Below, piece after piece: positions 1 through 12,816 of a stretch of DNA of 64,000 nucleotides. The DNA lies in assembly GCA_013368325.1 (NCBI GenBank), contig JAACJK010000163.1:3100001-3164000 (forward strand), given 5' to 3'. This DNA is from Ephemerocybe angulata (Eukaryota; Basidiomycota; Agaricomycetes; Agaricales; Psathyrellaceae). The number at the start of each line of letters is the position of its first letter. The first letter of the stretch is position 1. Both the position numbers and the translations under genes were made by a program. The notes under the pieces are model-generated. The model was not told the origin of the DNA. It made no database searches and saw only the letters and a list, made by a program, of their open reading frames with translations.

Positions 1-1
1 T

Positions 2-2917
2 CCCCCGACCAGGAGGAGCCCAGAGGAATGGGAGGTTGTCAACGCTCACAACGGCATCGAGAGCCCGCTGGAGAAGCCCGTTCCGCCGATTATACCCGTC
101 TCACGCACCTCGTCATTCAACTCAATACCACCCCAGCAACAGATACCCATCCGCCCCGCATCGCCCACCACCGCATCTCTCAAGTCCAACAGACCCCAGT
201 ATGCCTCGCCCCCGCAAAAGAAGCAGACAACCGCCCCTGTCGCCCTCGGCATTCTCAAGGCCCTCGAGCCCCCGCGCCCCGTCCTTGATCACCAGCAGCA
301 GCAACAACTGTTATCCCAGCAGCGCTCCTATTCCGACGAGCGCTACATGAGCTCCGACCGCCACTCCGTATCCGATGCGAGCCATCTCCCGCCCCCTAGC
401 TCCAACGACGACCAGAAGAAGAAACGCGGTTTCTGGCCCCACCGGGACCGCCCAAAGGAAGCCCACCATCCTCAGCAACATCTGTCTCCTGTAGATCACA
501 CCGACCCCGTCAACGACCTCACACGTCGGATCGGTGAGTCGGATCCCTCGCAAAGGACGTTCGTCCCCAGCAATGCCAACATCACCGACTACATAGGCTA
601 CCTCACGGCCACTGCATCAGAGGACTTTACTCTCGTCTACGATGTCTGTGATCGTGCCTCTGCGAGCGAGGCCAACGCCAAGGAAGCCGTTCGCGCCCTC
701 CGTCGGGAGTTCAAGTGCGTACACCTGTGCACATCTTTGATACCGCTCTCATCCCGTCCACAGATATGGTGAACCCTCTGCTCAATTATCCGCTGCCCGA
801 GTACGTACCTCTCAGATCCTTGGACACGGACGGAACTGACGATCAACACAGCTGTGGGCCATCATGTTACACAACTCATCCCCCATCTTCGTCGTTCAAT
901 CCCGCTCACGAAAGTTCATGGATACGATCGAGGAGCTCCTCACAAACAACAAGACTAATCCTGTCGTAAAGGAACGTCTACTAGATGTCGTGGGCGCAGC
1001 AGCCTACGCGACCCGACATCGTGAGTTTCACCCCTGACTCTTCGGAGTTTGTCTTGGATATCCATCTCACAGCCTTCCCCCGACTTAGATACGCGCCCAG
1101 ATGGCTTTGCCGCTCTGTGGCGCCGAGTGAGGCCCCCCGGCAAACCCGATGAAGGTGTGCCGTTCGATACCGAGGACGCCATGTTCAACCCCGCACCCGC
1201 GCTATCGAGCCGCTTATCCCAGTTCGAAGTCCCGTACTCTGCTCAGCCCAGCCCAGCCCTTTCGCAGCAACACGACCAGCAACAACCGGCGTCACGCACG
1301 CCTCCCCCACCAGTGGTAGGTCGCCCAATCGTAATAAAATGTTTTGTCATTCTCACTGTGCTTAGAATCCCCCCCGGAGACGCAAATCCCCAACGCGCAA
1401 CCGTATTATACCAGTAGAAGAAGATATACGCCGCCTCCTTCAAGAATGCAAGATAGGCCACGGAAATGCCTCTCTTCTCTCCAATGCCCTCCTGGCCTGC
1501 AGACCAGAAGAAGTCAAGACATCCGAGATCATAAATGTCTGTCCTGCCATCCAGCGCATCCAACTAACTCTAATTTTATCATCCCTTGTTACCCGCAGGA
1601 GTTCTACCTGAAATGCCGTTCGTCGCAAGACCTCATCATCGCTCAAATCCCATGGGCGACGGCCCAAGCCGGACGGTCTCGCGTTATACGTGACGCCGAG
1701 AATGAGGCGCGCCAACGCACCCTTCCCGCTGAGCACGTCGCCAAAGACGCCGCAGACGACGAGACCCTCGAAGAAAAACTCTTGGAAAACCTTCTAGCTT
1801 CCAATGCAGACCTCGTAGAGGCGTTCAGGCAGTACGATGATCTCATTCGGTTGGCAGATGAACGGAGGGCGGAAGAAAGGAGTCGGAAGGAAGTAAGAAT
1901 GGGTCCAAGGGAGCGGGACCTGCTTCAGCAACAACAGGCCCAGGGCGAATACGTGGGTGGCTCTGTATCACGCAGCCCCTCGCCCTCTTTGCGCTCCCAC
2001 TCCCCCTCGCCCGGCAGCATACTTTCCCAGACCCGGTACCAACAGCAACAGCCGCACCATCATCACCACCCGTCGCTCCAGCAGCAGAACGCAATGCAAC
2101 ACTACGACCGGGACGACGCGGACTACACTGGCAGCAACGCGAACCACCCTGGCCTCGCACCCCCGCCCAACGCACCGCACGGGCCCCGTTCGCCAGGCCA
2201 GTTCAGCATCCGTTCGCGCACCCCCTCGCCCAGCATCGGCTCCCACTACGGGCACGACCGCGATCGCGAGTACCATGCGGGGTCCGTCGTTGATCATTAC
2301 GCTCAACAACCGCACAGCGCGACGACGATGGCGAGTGCCACAAGTGCGGGCACCGCGACCCCGAACGGCCACGGGGGCAACTACCACAATGGGGGAGGGT
2401 ATTATGCGGGAGCTGGACAGCGCTCTTCGCGTGCGTATGACCAGATGTCGCACAGGAGCTCGCTCTACGGGGAGAACGAGGATGGGACGCCCATACGGCC
2501 AAGTGCGAAAGCGCTTGGGAAGCGGAAGGTCGTTGAGCCTCTTACACCGGATGGTACGTTTCACATTGCACCCAGCGCTACGACCCTTGTGCTCCCCTCA
2601 CCCGCTGATGCGCCCGTACTGATGCAGCTTTCTCTCCAGCCACGAACGATACCTTCAACCACCAAACTGCGCGAATTGCAAATGGGGGCGATCCGTACGA
2701 TGACGACAACTTTGGGATGAACGGGGGCGAGCAGGGTCTGGGATTGGATGAGGTCTCGGACGGTGAAAGCACCGATGGGAATGGTAACGAGAACGGGCAT
2801 GGCGGGGGCATTGGGTGGAGAAGCCACCCGGTGCAGTATGTGTATGATGCGGCAGCGGAGAGGACACAGGAGCGGTTAAGGGTGGCGACGAATGCTTTGC
2901 AGAATGGCGTTCATTAG
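2..2917 (+). CDS. VHS-GAT domain adaptor protein, Lsb5-like (5' end missing)
   Basis: The frame is open from base 2, so the gene starts before the window. The visible part begins with a Ser/Pro/Gln-rich linker. It is followed by a VHS-like helical repeat (TATASEDFTLVYDVCDRASA, then RLWAIMLHNSS and the FRALWRRV-like stretch near 1105), then a GAT-like helical region (VEEDIRRLLQECKIG; LLASNADLVEAFRQYDD) and a long low-complexity tail rich in Ser, Pro, Gln and His. VHS-GAT proteins of this layout (yeast Lsb5, GGA relatives) bind cargo or ubiquitin and link endocytosis to actin. Introns are seen near 718-766, 804-851, 1021-1088, 1316-1366, 1543-1599 and 2554-2639. The stop is TAG at 2915. A partial, rearranged paralogue lies at 36540-38407 with the same intron positions. 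Family assignment is good; exact orthology to Lsb5 is inference. Confidence 0.8.
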
Positions 2918-3679
2918 TTGGCACCTATATCCAGCCCATCGCGTTCTCGAGGCATGATTAGCACTTCTTCTTCGCTTCTTCCTTTCAATACCACACCCTT
3001 GCTACCACGGTGATTCCGCGTTCGATGCACATTTACCATCCACCATTCACACTCTCCTTCTCCGTCGCCAAGATGTATATCCCTCATTCTCATTTGCTCC
3101 TGATCCGGATTCTGTTCTGCACAGGTGTTGTTACGCCCCCCTTCACCCTCATGTTACTTCACTAGTATCATGGTCGGCTGAATTGTTCAGTAAATGAACT
3201 GTTGTTTGTATGTCTTCTATCAGATGGCTGCTTCGAAGCAAGGGCCCGGGTGTACCATGTAGTATATACACTCATCCCCCTTTCTCCGGCATACCTGCTA
3301 TGACTATGTATCCAGCCTCTGTTTGTTTGAGGGAAAGCGAAAGGAAAGGTTTCCGGAGTGAAAGACGAGGGTCCATAATGTGGGAATGCTTACTACCGCG
3401 GGACTTTCGCTGAATGCCAGCGCCTAGCGCTTAGCGCTTGACATTCACCATTCCCTACCGGCTGTAATGCAGAATGCATAATGGGTTGTCCACTTGTTGT
3501 GCACCTTGTCCGAGGACCTTGGCATGTGAGTGTCTAAATACCTCCTAGCTGAGCGCTGAGCGCGAGCTCTAGGGCAACCTACAAAGCATGCTTGGTTGTA
3601 ATGTAATCAGATCAGTTTACAGAATGCGAATGCCATTTAATAATACATGATGAATTGCTAAGGACTCCTCCAAGGGAGT
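2918..3679. other. Intergenic, convergent 3' regions
   Basis: This stretch lies between the stop of the VHS-GAT gene and the stop of TSC2 on the other strand. I see no open frame with coding character. It holds short inverted GCGC-rich words (around 3420-3440 and 3548-3570), probably only 3' UTR and terminator sequence for both genes. Confidence 0.5.
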
Positions 3680-6600
3680 CTAGGGTGAAGTGGCGTTACT
3701 AGTATTGTTGTCGGTGTTGTTACTGTTCATGCGTTGCTCGAGAGTGTGGAAATAGTCGTTAGCTTGCTTCTTGAAACGCCCCATGGAGTCCAAACGGGCG
3801 TTCCAGTTCGTGATGATTTCGACGCGCTGGGTATCATAGCTAGTAGAAGAGAAGATCCCCGTGAAGCAGTCCGTCAGAACAGCGAGCTGCCGGACGTAGT
3901 GAGGCAAGTTCACGGCAGAGACGATCTTGAACTGTCCGACAGGTGTGCATTCCGTCATTCCAGACGCAGTCTGGACGATGACTCGGAAGAACTCATTTTC
4001 GTGAGCGTCGTTCGAAAAAGCGGAGATGGTGCCGACCGAATGGGGTTCGATGATGATATTTACGAACTGGAAGGCGGTGGAAAGCGTGTCGAAGCGGTAG
4101 GGCAGGCCCGAATCGTTCCATACAATTCGGACATAGTCATTCCCAATGTGTCTCTTTTTGTAGTTGAGATTGGGGTCGTTGTCGTGAATGGGCATGAGAG
4201 TAGCAGTGTGGAAGAGAATCTGGCGGATCTCGTCCCACCAAGCGTAAGCATATTCTCCGTCTTCGTTAGGATCGAGGGAGCCAGTGTAAACATCCTTCTC
4301 CGTCCGGATGTGAATGAGCCTCCCCAATCCGTCGAGAAACCGAGAATAAGCCTGGGATCCATAGGCATTCCGCAGGATGTCTACTTCGTTCGTCTGACCA
4401 GGGCCAACGTACATAATCCCGACTTTATGGGTGTCAATGACAGGTATCTTGTCGAGGAGGTTGACAGACTTGGGCAAGGCATGGACTTCTGTGACGTCCT
4501 TGATTTCTGGAGGTGTTGTAGAGATGGGTGAAAGATGAAAGAGCAGGCGAGAGGCAAAGGTGATTAGGGCTTGATCAGTTTCCTCCTGAGATGTCGGATG
4601 CAGGACTATTTCCTGTGGGAGCTATACCAAGAGCTAAGATTCTGTGAGGATCAGTATAATCGACAGGTACGCACCACCTCGCCAACGGGCGTCGTCGCGA
4701 CCTCCAGCTCATCGGAGGCAACTTGAAGGACTTCCACGAAGCTCTCACATTCCTTCACCTCATTATCTTTCGCAACGTTGACGAAGTCGTCCTTCCGACA
4801 GATAAGCAACGCAGAGCCGGAGGGTCGCCTGGACATGAACTCGAGCCAGCCGGGACGATGTGTCGGCCGAATAGAGATGAACATATTGCCCATCATCCAT
4901 GTCTTTTTGTAAGGGTGGTTCTCCGGCTTGGCGATGTTGGGTAGGAGGACGATGTCATTGACAACAGCCTTTGAGTCGGTCATGCCATACGAGTTGCGGG
5001 CCAGCCAATCAAAGCAGACCTTCGTCAAGCCATCCAGCTCTTCCTTCCCATCGTTGGCGAGGAGAAGTTGTCGGGTGATGAAGGGAATATGGTGTTGCCG
5101 GTCCGGAATCTTGAGGACCAGAAACCAAGTGTAGACCGCACAATACGACTGCTGCCGCACGTGCTGGGAGAGGGCCCACGAGCGAGTTGGCGACTCCCTC
5201 AACTGGTTGTAATGCTGCAGGTACTGGAGCGCAACGCCGAACACCATCTTGAAATCGTCCTCGGTGAAGCTCGCATACAGGGAAGGAAGCGTCCCGACAA
5301 TATTGATGAATGCGAGAATGTGGACAGCCATGTTAGGATTCGACATGATCTGGACGAGCTTTTCTAGAATCTGAGGTAGAGCTTTCGATAGATTGTTCGG
5401 AAGCTCATAAGCGGAAAGGGTGAGGGCATGCAAGCTACACTTGATGGTAGAGAACGGTCCATCAAGCCCTGACTGAAAAGCCTCCAGGAGGAGCTGCCGT
5501 TGTTGGATATCCAGGTTCAGCTTGTAGCTGATCATCGTCGAGAGGGTATGCTGTGCCAAGCCCTGCAAGTCCCGCAGCCTGAGGTCTTCTGGACAAGTCT
5601 CAGCGGTCTGAGACGCCAGATGTCCACGAATGATGCCCGTGGTCAAAATGAGGAGCATTTTGCTGATTGATGCCCGATTCCTAGGGCCGCAGAAGAGGTG
5701 CTTGTTTGAGAGTTGCGTCGGGAGATAGCATAGAATGTATGAGACGAGCTCCCAACTGGGGTCGGACTCGATGAGGGTGGCCAGGGTGTGGAGGTACCTC
5801 GAGATTGGCAAGACGACGACGCGATCTGGTCCTTCTGGGTCGTACGAAATCATGCAAGTTTTGACAACGTCCGCCTCGTCCATCCGGAAGTCCAGGACCT
5901 CGGGAAGTTGCCACAACGGGACGTGCTCGGATTGGTGCGGCGGCGACACCGGGTCAGCGAGCAGCGTCCGTGAGCGGGCACGGGCCGCCGATGTTGAGGT
6001 CGACGCATGCGAAGTTTTCGACTGGATCCCGCGAGGTCTGGCCGCCCGCTTCCGTGCGACGTGTTCCTCCAGGATCTCGTCGCGGTGCGCTTGCATGAGG
6101 GAGTCGGGGACGCGATCGATGAGGGAAGCCAGGTAGGAAATAAGGCCATGCGTACCACAACCTTTGACGGCAAGGTACACTCGATGGTTCCGATCCGCCC
6201 GAAGGCGCATCAGAAACTGTAAGAGCAGAAGTCGGCACGGGACTGAGATGAGGTCCTGGAGCATCCGCACAAAGGTTACAAACAGGTGGAGTGATACTTT
6301 CTGGACTGTCTGTGAGGAGGAGAGGGGCGTGAAGGAGATCTGGGAGAAGATATTGATGAGGGTTCGAAGAACCGGACGGGCAGCGGCATCTGGTTGTGAG
6401 AACACGAGTTTCACCAAGAGCCGGATGGAGGGGGGCAGGTCTTTCTCCTCGTCTTCTGGATGGTCGAAAATGTCGGATACGGCAATCACTGCGTCGTCCT
6501 CCAAGATCTCCCAGAGGGGATCGCAGAACTGAGGGCCGACAATCGAAGGTGTGTACTCGATGACGACGTCAGCCAGCATCCTGCGGTGCGCCGGAATGTC

Positions 6601-8949
6601 CTTGATGAAGAAGTACGCGCTGTGCAGAGCGTCGATGACAGCCTTCCTCGTCAAGGGGCGACTCGAGCTCAGGAGGGTCTGGTTGCTGAGCAATCGGCCC
6701 CAGTTCTCTATCCACTGAGGGGTGATGGGAAAGAGTTGGTGGTGGTCCAGCATGAGATCCGGAATACGTGCTGTATTCTCGTCGGTGACGTGGTCGCAGA
6801 CGAGGAATAGGATTTCTGCCAACACGGGTTCAGCATTCCGGCTGAAATCCCTCGACAGCAGCGTCGTGATACTCCGAAGCAGCGGAGTCGGCGCATCGCC
6901 TGGATGAAAAGCATTGATAACGAAGGGCGTGCCATCCGGCGATCTACACACACCACGTTCAGCTATCCATTGCGGGCACATTCAAGATAAACACGTACTG
7001 TAACGAAACCAGATACATGCACAAGCACTTCAACGCATCATTAATCGGCTCCAACTCGCTCTCATCCCTTTTCACCATTGCCTCCTCACTCAGCTCAAAC
7101 TCCTGATATATGTCCTTCAGGATCCCCGCGCCCTCCTCCAAAATATGCTCCCTCCCATCCCGTACCTTTTCATATAGGTTATACTGGGACGAATGCAGCT
7201 CCGTCTCCGGGAGGTCCGTGTCCCACGCGACCCACGCATCGATGCTGCTCGCGAGCGTCCTCACCGACTTGTCTGGATGGGACGACACGGAGTGACTATG
7301 GCGCAGCCAGACCACGTCCAAAAGGTCCTGGTCAATCGCAAACCGGTTGATGGCGCCCACAGGCTTCTCTCTAGGCTGCTTGGCCCCTTCCGACTCTTTG
7401 GTGCTATACACGCTCTCCAACCGCGCCGCCAACGCTCTCCGCACGAAATTTCTCAATGTCCGGCTTGCTCCCAGCCCCGTCATGATCATCAAGTACAGCG
7501 AGTCGAAGAACCTGTTGTTCGAGGTCGCAGTGCCCGGCATTGAGTGGGGTGTGGTGGCGGTCGCAGGCATAGGAAAAGGAAATTCTGTCGCCTCGCTATT
7601 TGTCCCCGCCGATGCCTCGTTAACCGCCGCGTCAGCCGCCGCCGTCGACTTGGTCGGCGTCGTGTTACCCGATTCTCCCGTTTCAGCTGGAAACAAATGC
7701 TGCTTCAACGCACGCATGCAGGTTGGAAAGGATGATGTCGGGACGAGCGTGTTGAGCAGATCCACAATACGGTCTTCAAGGCTTGCAGGCTTGTTGGCCG
7801 ATCCCTGTAGTGTGAGTCTTGGAAGCGGGGACGCGCAGAACGCGAGGGCCCGAAAAAGAGGCGGAAGGACGTTCATCAGCTGGCTCGCCTTCAGGTTCAG
7901 CAGATGCCCGGACAGATGCTCCAGATAAAGTGAGATCGCGAGTTCGGCGGGGTGCTTCACGGATGGCGAGGGTGGCGCGGGCTTCGGCGTGGGGCTCGGC
8001 GACGGCGCCGTGGCGAACATGAGGCTCGAGATCGACAACGACGACCCGGTCTTTTTGTGCGCTCGTCTCAACGATTTTTCAATCGTCGGTGACGCAGGGC
8101 TCTCCAGCGAGAGGTTCTGGGCCGTCTGCGGCCCAGGGATCAGGATAAGCTGGTCGATCAGCAGGGAATGAAACCGCAGAACATCGATAAGGACCTCGTC
8201 ATAGATCCTCGCGACGTTGTTCTCCTGCTTGAGCAAGTCCGCGAGATACCGCCCCACCACTAGTATGCATCGCTCGCACTCCGCCGTCGCCTCCGGTTCG
8301 TTCGCTGTCGAGAGCTGCACTAGTCGCTGGAAAGTAATCAAGAGCCACCGTTTCAACATGTCGATCACGGTGACCTCGACACCTTTAATCTGTTGCCCAT
8401 GCTTTGTGACCGACTGAAACGCCTTGAACTGTGTCTCCCAGTTTTCCAGGGACCATGAGACGAGTGTCGGCTCTAGAAAAAACGTGAAGCACGAAAGTCG
8501 GTCGGATGACATTCTAGGCTCGTCAGAGTCTTTGACGAAGGGGTTCTCCCAGTACGCAGCCATGACATCAAACCCCAACGTATGAAGCACCGGAATGACT
8601 CCTGTAGAGTCTTCTTTATCGACGAATAGCGGAAATAGCGCGCGTTGTAGGGTGGGAAACGGCGGAGGCGCTTGCGTGGAGAGCATCTTGACGAGTAGGC
8701 GAACTTCGGCTGGGTTGGGCGTCTTTGACACTGCTATCGAGTCGATCAACGATTCGGGCGTGTGTTTCGATCGGTCTACGAGTTCGTCAGGGTATTCGGG
8801 CGTAGCACCTAGGGCAGCTCGAGGGGTGGATGGAGGGGGAGAGAGAATACTGCTTGCTCCAGGCGGCAGGTCTACGTCTGTTAGGATCGAATTTTGGTCC
8901 AGCTTTAGCTTTAGTGAGAATGCTTCCTTGAGTGCAAGATAGACGCTCC
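3680..8949 (-). CDS. TSC2: Tuberin (TSC2) family Rheb GTPase-activating protein
   Basis: TSC2 with TSC1 (hamartin) forms the complex that inactivates Rheb and so restrains TORC1. The C-terminal part (about 3680-4630) is a Rap/Tsc-type GAP domain: MYVGPGQTNEVDILRN, FLDGLGRLIHI and KKRHIGNDYVRIVWNDSG, the last containing the GND asparagine of the catalytic thumb. The long upstream part is an alpha-solenoid matching the N-terminal tuberin domains (for example LVKMLSTQAPPPFPTLQRAL). About 1,740 residues can be read, close to animal tuberin. Introns are visible near 4675-4622 and 6994-6940; the latter joins YLVSLQ to SPDGTPFVIN. The 5' end is unsolved: no in-frame ATG exists between 8949 and the internal Met at 8685, while an acceptor at 8950 joins smoothly to an exon of the neighbouring orphan gene. 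Confidence 0.9.
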
Positions 8950-8982
8950 CTGCAAAAGTCAGTCAATCAGGTAACAACCAAT

Positions 8983-11308
8983 TCAAAAGGGATTCGTACC
9001 TGAAGCATCTAGTACGACGTCGAACTTTAGCTGGATGTCGCTCCAAAGGTCAGAAGTTGAAGGCGGATTCGAAGGCTTTGAGATCTACATCAGACTGGAT
9101 TCTGCAGAAATGGACACAGCACTTACATCTGGAATCAGGAGGGCCCACTCATCGTCGTGTGTCACCGCGACGCGAGCCCTGGGATTCTTTTGCAGGAGTA
9201 GTTTGTTGATGATAGCAGATGGATGTGGGAGCTGAAAAAAAAGGGGTTTAATACCAAGACCAGAGGAAACAGAAAAGGCTCCTCACGCGACGAGGCGTCT
9301 CCGTGAAGCTCTTTGTTACAACCGGAGCCTGGGAGCGCGAAGACGTCGACGAACCGCTCTTTTGACCTGCACGGAATATCTCAGTCCAACACTCAACTTC
9401 CTCCCAGCCAAACCACTCACTGAACGATGAAAACAGCCTTTTCAACGCATTTTTCGGGGTGCGCGAACTGCGCGACGCCGTATCGCTCGTGGCGTCGCTC
9501 ACATAGCCCCCATTCGCCACCTCCACCGTTGCCTGGACCTTAGACCACTCGTCCTCACTCAATGTAACCGTGTGCGACCTGAAGAACGTGCACTGGTTGC
9601 GGTGCCGCACCCCATCCGCGTCCGCAGAGTTGGATGTGGACTTGACCTCCGCGTTCCCGGACTGAGTCCACGAGCACACACATCCATCCCCCGCCTCGCT
9701 GTCACTCGTCAAATGGAACATAAAATCGAGCGAAACAGGCGCGAGCGGCGGCTGGGTGGCGGCGGACGCATCTCCGCCCGCGAGGCGCGCAAACGTAGCC
9801 ATGCCCCAGGACGTCGTCTTATCGCAGCCCGTCACGAGATGCAGCTCCCCATTCTCAATCTCGCGCCCACACACGCCATTAGCAAACTTATACCAATTCT
9901 GCGCATGTACGGCGGCGTATTCGCGGAACTTGCTGAGGTTCCGGACGTCCTCGTGGACCGCGCCTTCGGGCATCGTCAGGACCGCACCTTCGCCTTCCAC
10001 GCTGTGGAACGAAAGGCTACTATAGACGCACACATATGTGTCAAAAAACAAAGTCAAAAAAGAAGTCAGAGGAAGAAGGAACGGACCTTGCGTGGTCCTG
10101 CGTGGATGTGACGGACGAGCTGCACAGGTAGCTTCCAGGCCCATGTTCTGGAGTCTCGGAGATATCCTTCTGCTGGATCAAGAGGGGGACGAAGCCTTCG
10201 GGGAGGGGGCCCGCATTGTTAGGGTGCTCTGCGTGCAAGCACACGTTGAAGAGGTAGTCAAATGAGCCATACGGGGTCACGATCCCCACGTCGCCGACAC
10301 TGACGCCCTTGTCTGTATACGATTTTGGGAGACGCATGTTGGGGTGCGGGATCCAGAGCGGGAAACCGTGCTTCTTTTGGAGGAGCTGTCGCTCGTAGAT
10401 GATGTTGCCCGCGAGGGTGTCGTCCTCTTCATTGTCCTGTCCCGGGAAGCGTTAATGAGTCGGCGATAACGGCTAGATCCTGCGGAATACGCACGGGACT
10501 GAAGATTTGGGGGGTATTGGCTAAAGTACGCCTAGCCGTCAGTCCTAATTCTGCGAGACTAGTAGAGGCCTCGTACATAGTTCCGACGGTGTCTGGGTCG
10601 AGGAGAAATCTTGGTATGGGGTGCTGCTGTGTGTCGACGCCTAACAGCAAGTGATAAAGATGTCGTTCGCGGATGAGGACAAAACAGCTCTTCTCCAGAT
10701 AAGCGAGAGATCTAACGCACAGACGAAGTAGCATACGACTGTCCCCCAGACGAGCTATGATCTGCATGGAACGTACAGGAACCGAGTCAATTTCAAATAG
10801 CAGCCAAAAGTATAAAAAGAACACGCACGAAGACTCAAATTTAGAGCCGGCCTATTACGCTGATACTCCCCCGCCTCAGTCCCAAGCCTCGAGAGCGAAG
10901 GCGACCTATTATTATACGACGACCTATCCCTCGCACTGCTCCTACAACACCATCCAACCATATCCATTCAGCCCCTCCCAAAACCCAATCCCAGACGAGA
11001 AACATCACTCACCCAGCCTGGTGGGGCGTACGAGCCCGTCCAAAGACGCCATACGGGTTCGTGAGGGGCGTAGGCTCGCGGTGCCGCTGCTGCACAGCGT
11101 TCTGGAAGTCGTCGGGCGAGCTGACGGCGCGGTGCTGCGCAGGCGGCGAGACGTACGAGTTGAGGGGGTAGCGGTTGCTCGAGGTACGGCGGGCAGAGGA
11201 CGACGACGCGATCGCGCGGGGCTGCGCGTCGGCGGTGGGGGAGGTCAGCTGGCTGGACGACGTCGAAGGAGGCGGGTGTTTGGCGCTGCTCTCCGGGCTT
11301 TTAGACAT
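8983..11308 (-). CDS. Agaricomycete orphan protein of unknown function (HDDEW-type C-terminus)
   Basis: The gene has at least nine small exons. Starting at MSKSPESSAKHPPPSTSS it encodes a Ser/Pro-rich N-terminus, then LWIPHPNMRLPKSY, VGDVGIVTPYGSFDYLFNVC, a stretch with YAAVHAQNWYKFANG and LVTGCDKTTSWGMATFARLA, and finally LPHPSAIINKLLLQKNPRAR followed by THDDEW and LWSDIQLKFDVVLD. I recognise this pattern as a family widespread in mushroom-forming fungi with no known function; that comes from memory of the family. Splice junctions such as 11026 (GTGAGT) and the branch-point-containing introns at 10.4-10.7 kb are well formed. An unspliced reading ends at TGA 8983. If the last intron (8998-8950) is removed, the frame continues directly into TSC2. 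The start could also be an upstream in-frame Met at 11512. Confidence 0.6.
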
Positions 11309-12731
11309 GAATTGCAGAGGGCGGGCGGCGGGGGCGCATAGGCTGTCGATGGTGGACGGCGCTGCGAGCTGTGGGCTGCGACGGCGAGCAGCGGTCGGGG
11401 ACGATGACGACGGCGACGAACGACGACTACGACGACGCGGGATCGTCGACGGGGTTGTCGAAATGGAGATTGAGGGCACGAAACAAGATGCGAGTCGTAA
11501 GCGTTGCGTCAATCAGACGTTCGACGGCCCAAATCAGGAACCCCATTGTAGGGCCTCAAAATAAGTCCAGCGCCCCTATGTGCACATAATCCTGGAAATC
11601 TCGTCTAGGGATTGCGGTATCCGAAAAATCTATGCAGGGTATACTCGTACTCGTCTCCTACTTCCAGGTCCATGTTTTGACCCCACGATGCCCAGGAGGA
11701 ATTTTGATGACTCGAAAAAGCGCTTGAGCGCCTAATTTCAATCATCGATGGAGTTTCGAATTCGAGAAGGCTTCTCGCAGTGCAAACAGGGAAAGAAGGG
11801 GCCATAAACTGTTTTCCAAGACTTCTGACACCACTGGAGCATCCTTGCCTCTCGGGTACCAGCTTCCTCCCTATTGTCTGTTTCATTCAGACCCAAAGTG
11901 CACTAGGGGATATCCGTCTGGCGATCTCCGTCCGATAAGTTATTCGCATCGACGACTCAACGGCTTAAGCTCTTCTTGGTAACAATTTACGGAATCCACA
12001 CATCAACATTCAACATCCACCACGATGCAACGTGAAGGGTCCGACCACGTTCCCTCCAAACCCCCCACCTCGAGGCAGGAAGAAACAGTTGCTTTGACCC
12101 ACACTTCACCTCTCTCAACCACATCCTCGAGGCAGAAAACCGCACACCGCACACCACTCCATGCCTCCTGGGTTACCAAAAGCTCCTCTCCTCTGCCTCG
12201 TGCAATCCACTAGTAGTTAGTGCACGGCGCCTATTTTAACGGCGATAAGCACCCCCACTCCGACCGCCTCGTTCCTCCCAAATCTGGTGCAAAGCAATCT
12301 AGGCGACATACCTAGCCTCCTTGAAACACGGCCATTAATTATCCGCACCGCCCTGAGAATCACACATACCATACCTTCATTTAATGTATCCAGCCCTTGC
12401 TCCTCCAACGCTACAATTCCCGAAGCCAAATCGATGATATTGCTCATGTCTCGAAATGAACCTATTCGGGGGATAACACTTGTAGGGAGCCCACGAGCCC
12501 TTGAACGCAGATCCTGGAACTTGTTTTAACTACCATTCCAAGCAGCAACATGCAACCTGTTTCGCGAGCCCGCGAGCTGGATACGACAATGCTGAAACGG
12601 GATCGGCTACATGGGTACGAGGGTGTGGTACATTGACGGAACAGAGTAGACTTTATCGATCGCTGTGACGAGCACAAACCAGCCTAGCTTACTTATCTCG
12701 GCAGCCAGTCTCCCAGCCGACCGAACAGACT
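11309..12731. other. Intergenic region without a supported gene
   Basis: About 1.4 kb between two divergent genes. Frames of 60-93 codons are present on both strands, but none shows splice structure, family resemblance or coding-like codon use. No repeats or RNA genes were recognised. Confidence 0.45.
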
Positions 12732-12738
12732 TATATAA
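12732..12738 (+). promoter_or_regulatory. TATA box of the GTPase gene
   Basis: TATATAA lies 79-85 bp upstream of the ATG at 12817, a usual spacing for a fungal TATA box with a short leader. Confidence 0.5.
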
Positions 12739-12816
12739 CCCTGTGACAGCAAGGGGAAGAAGCTCTGCACCACCCCCCTTCCCTTCATATCACAGAGCAG
12801 AGGTACCAAGCCAAAA

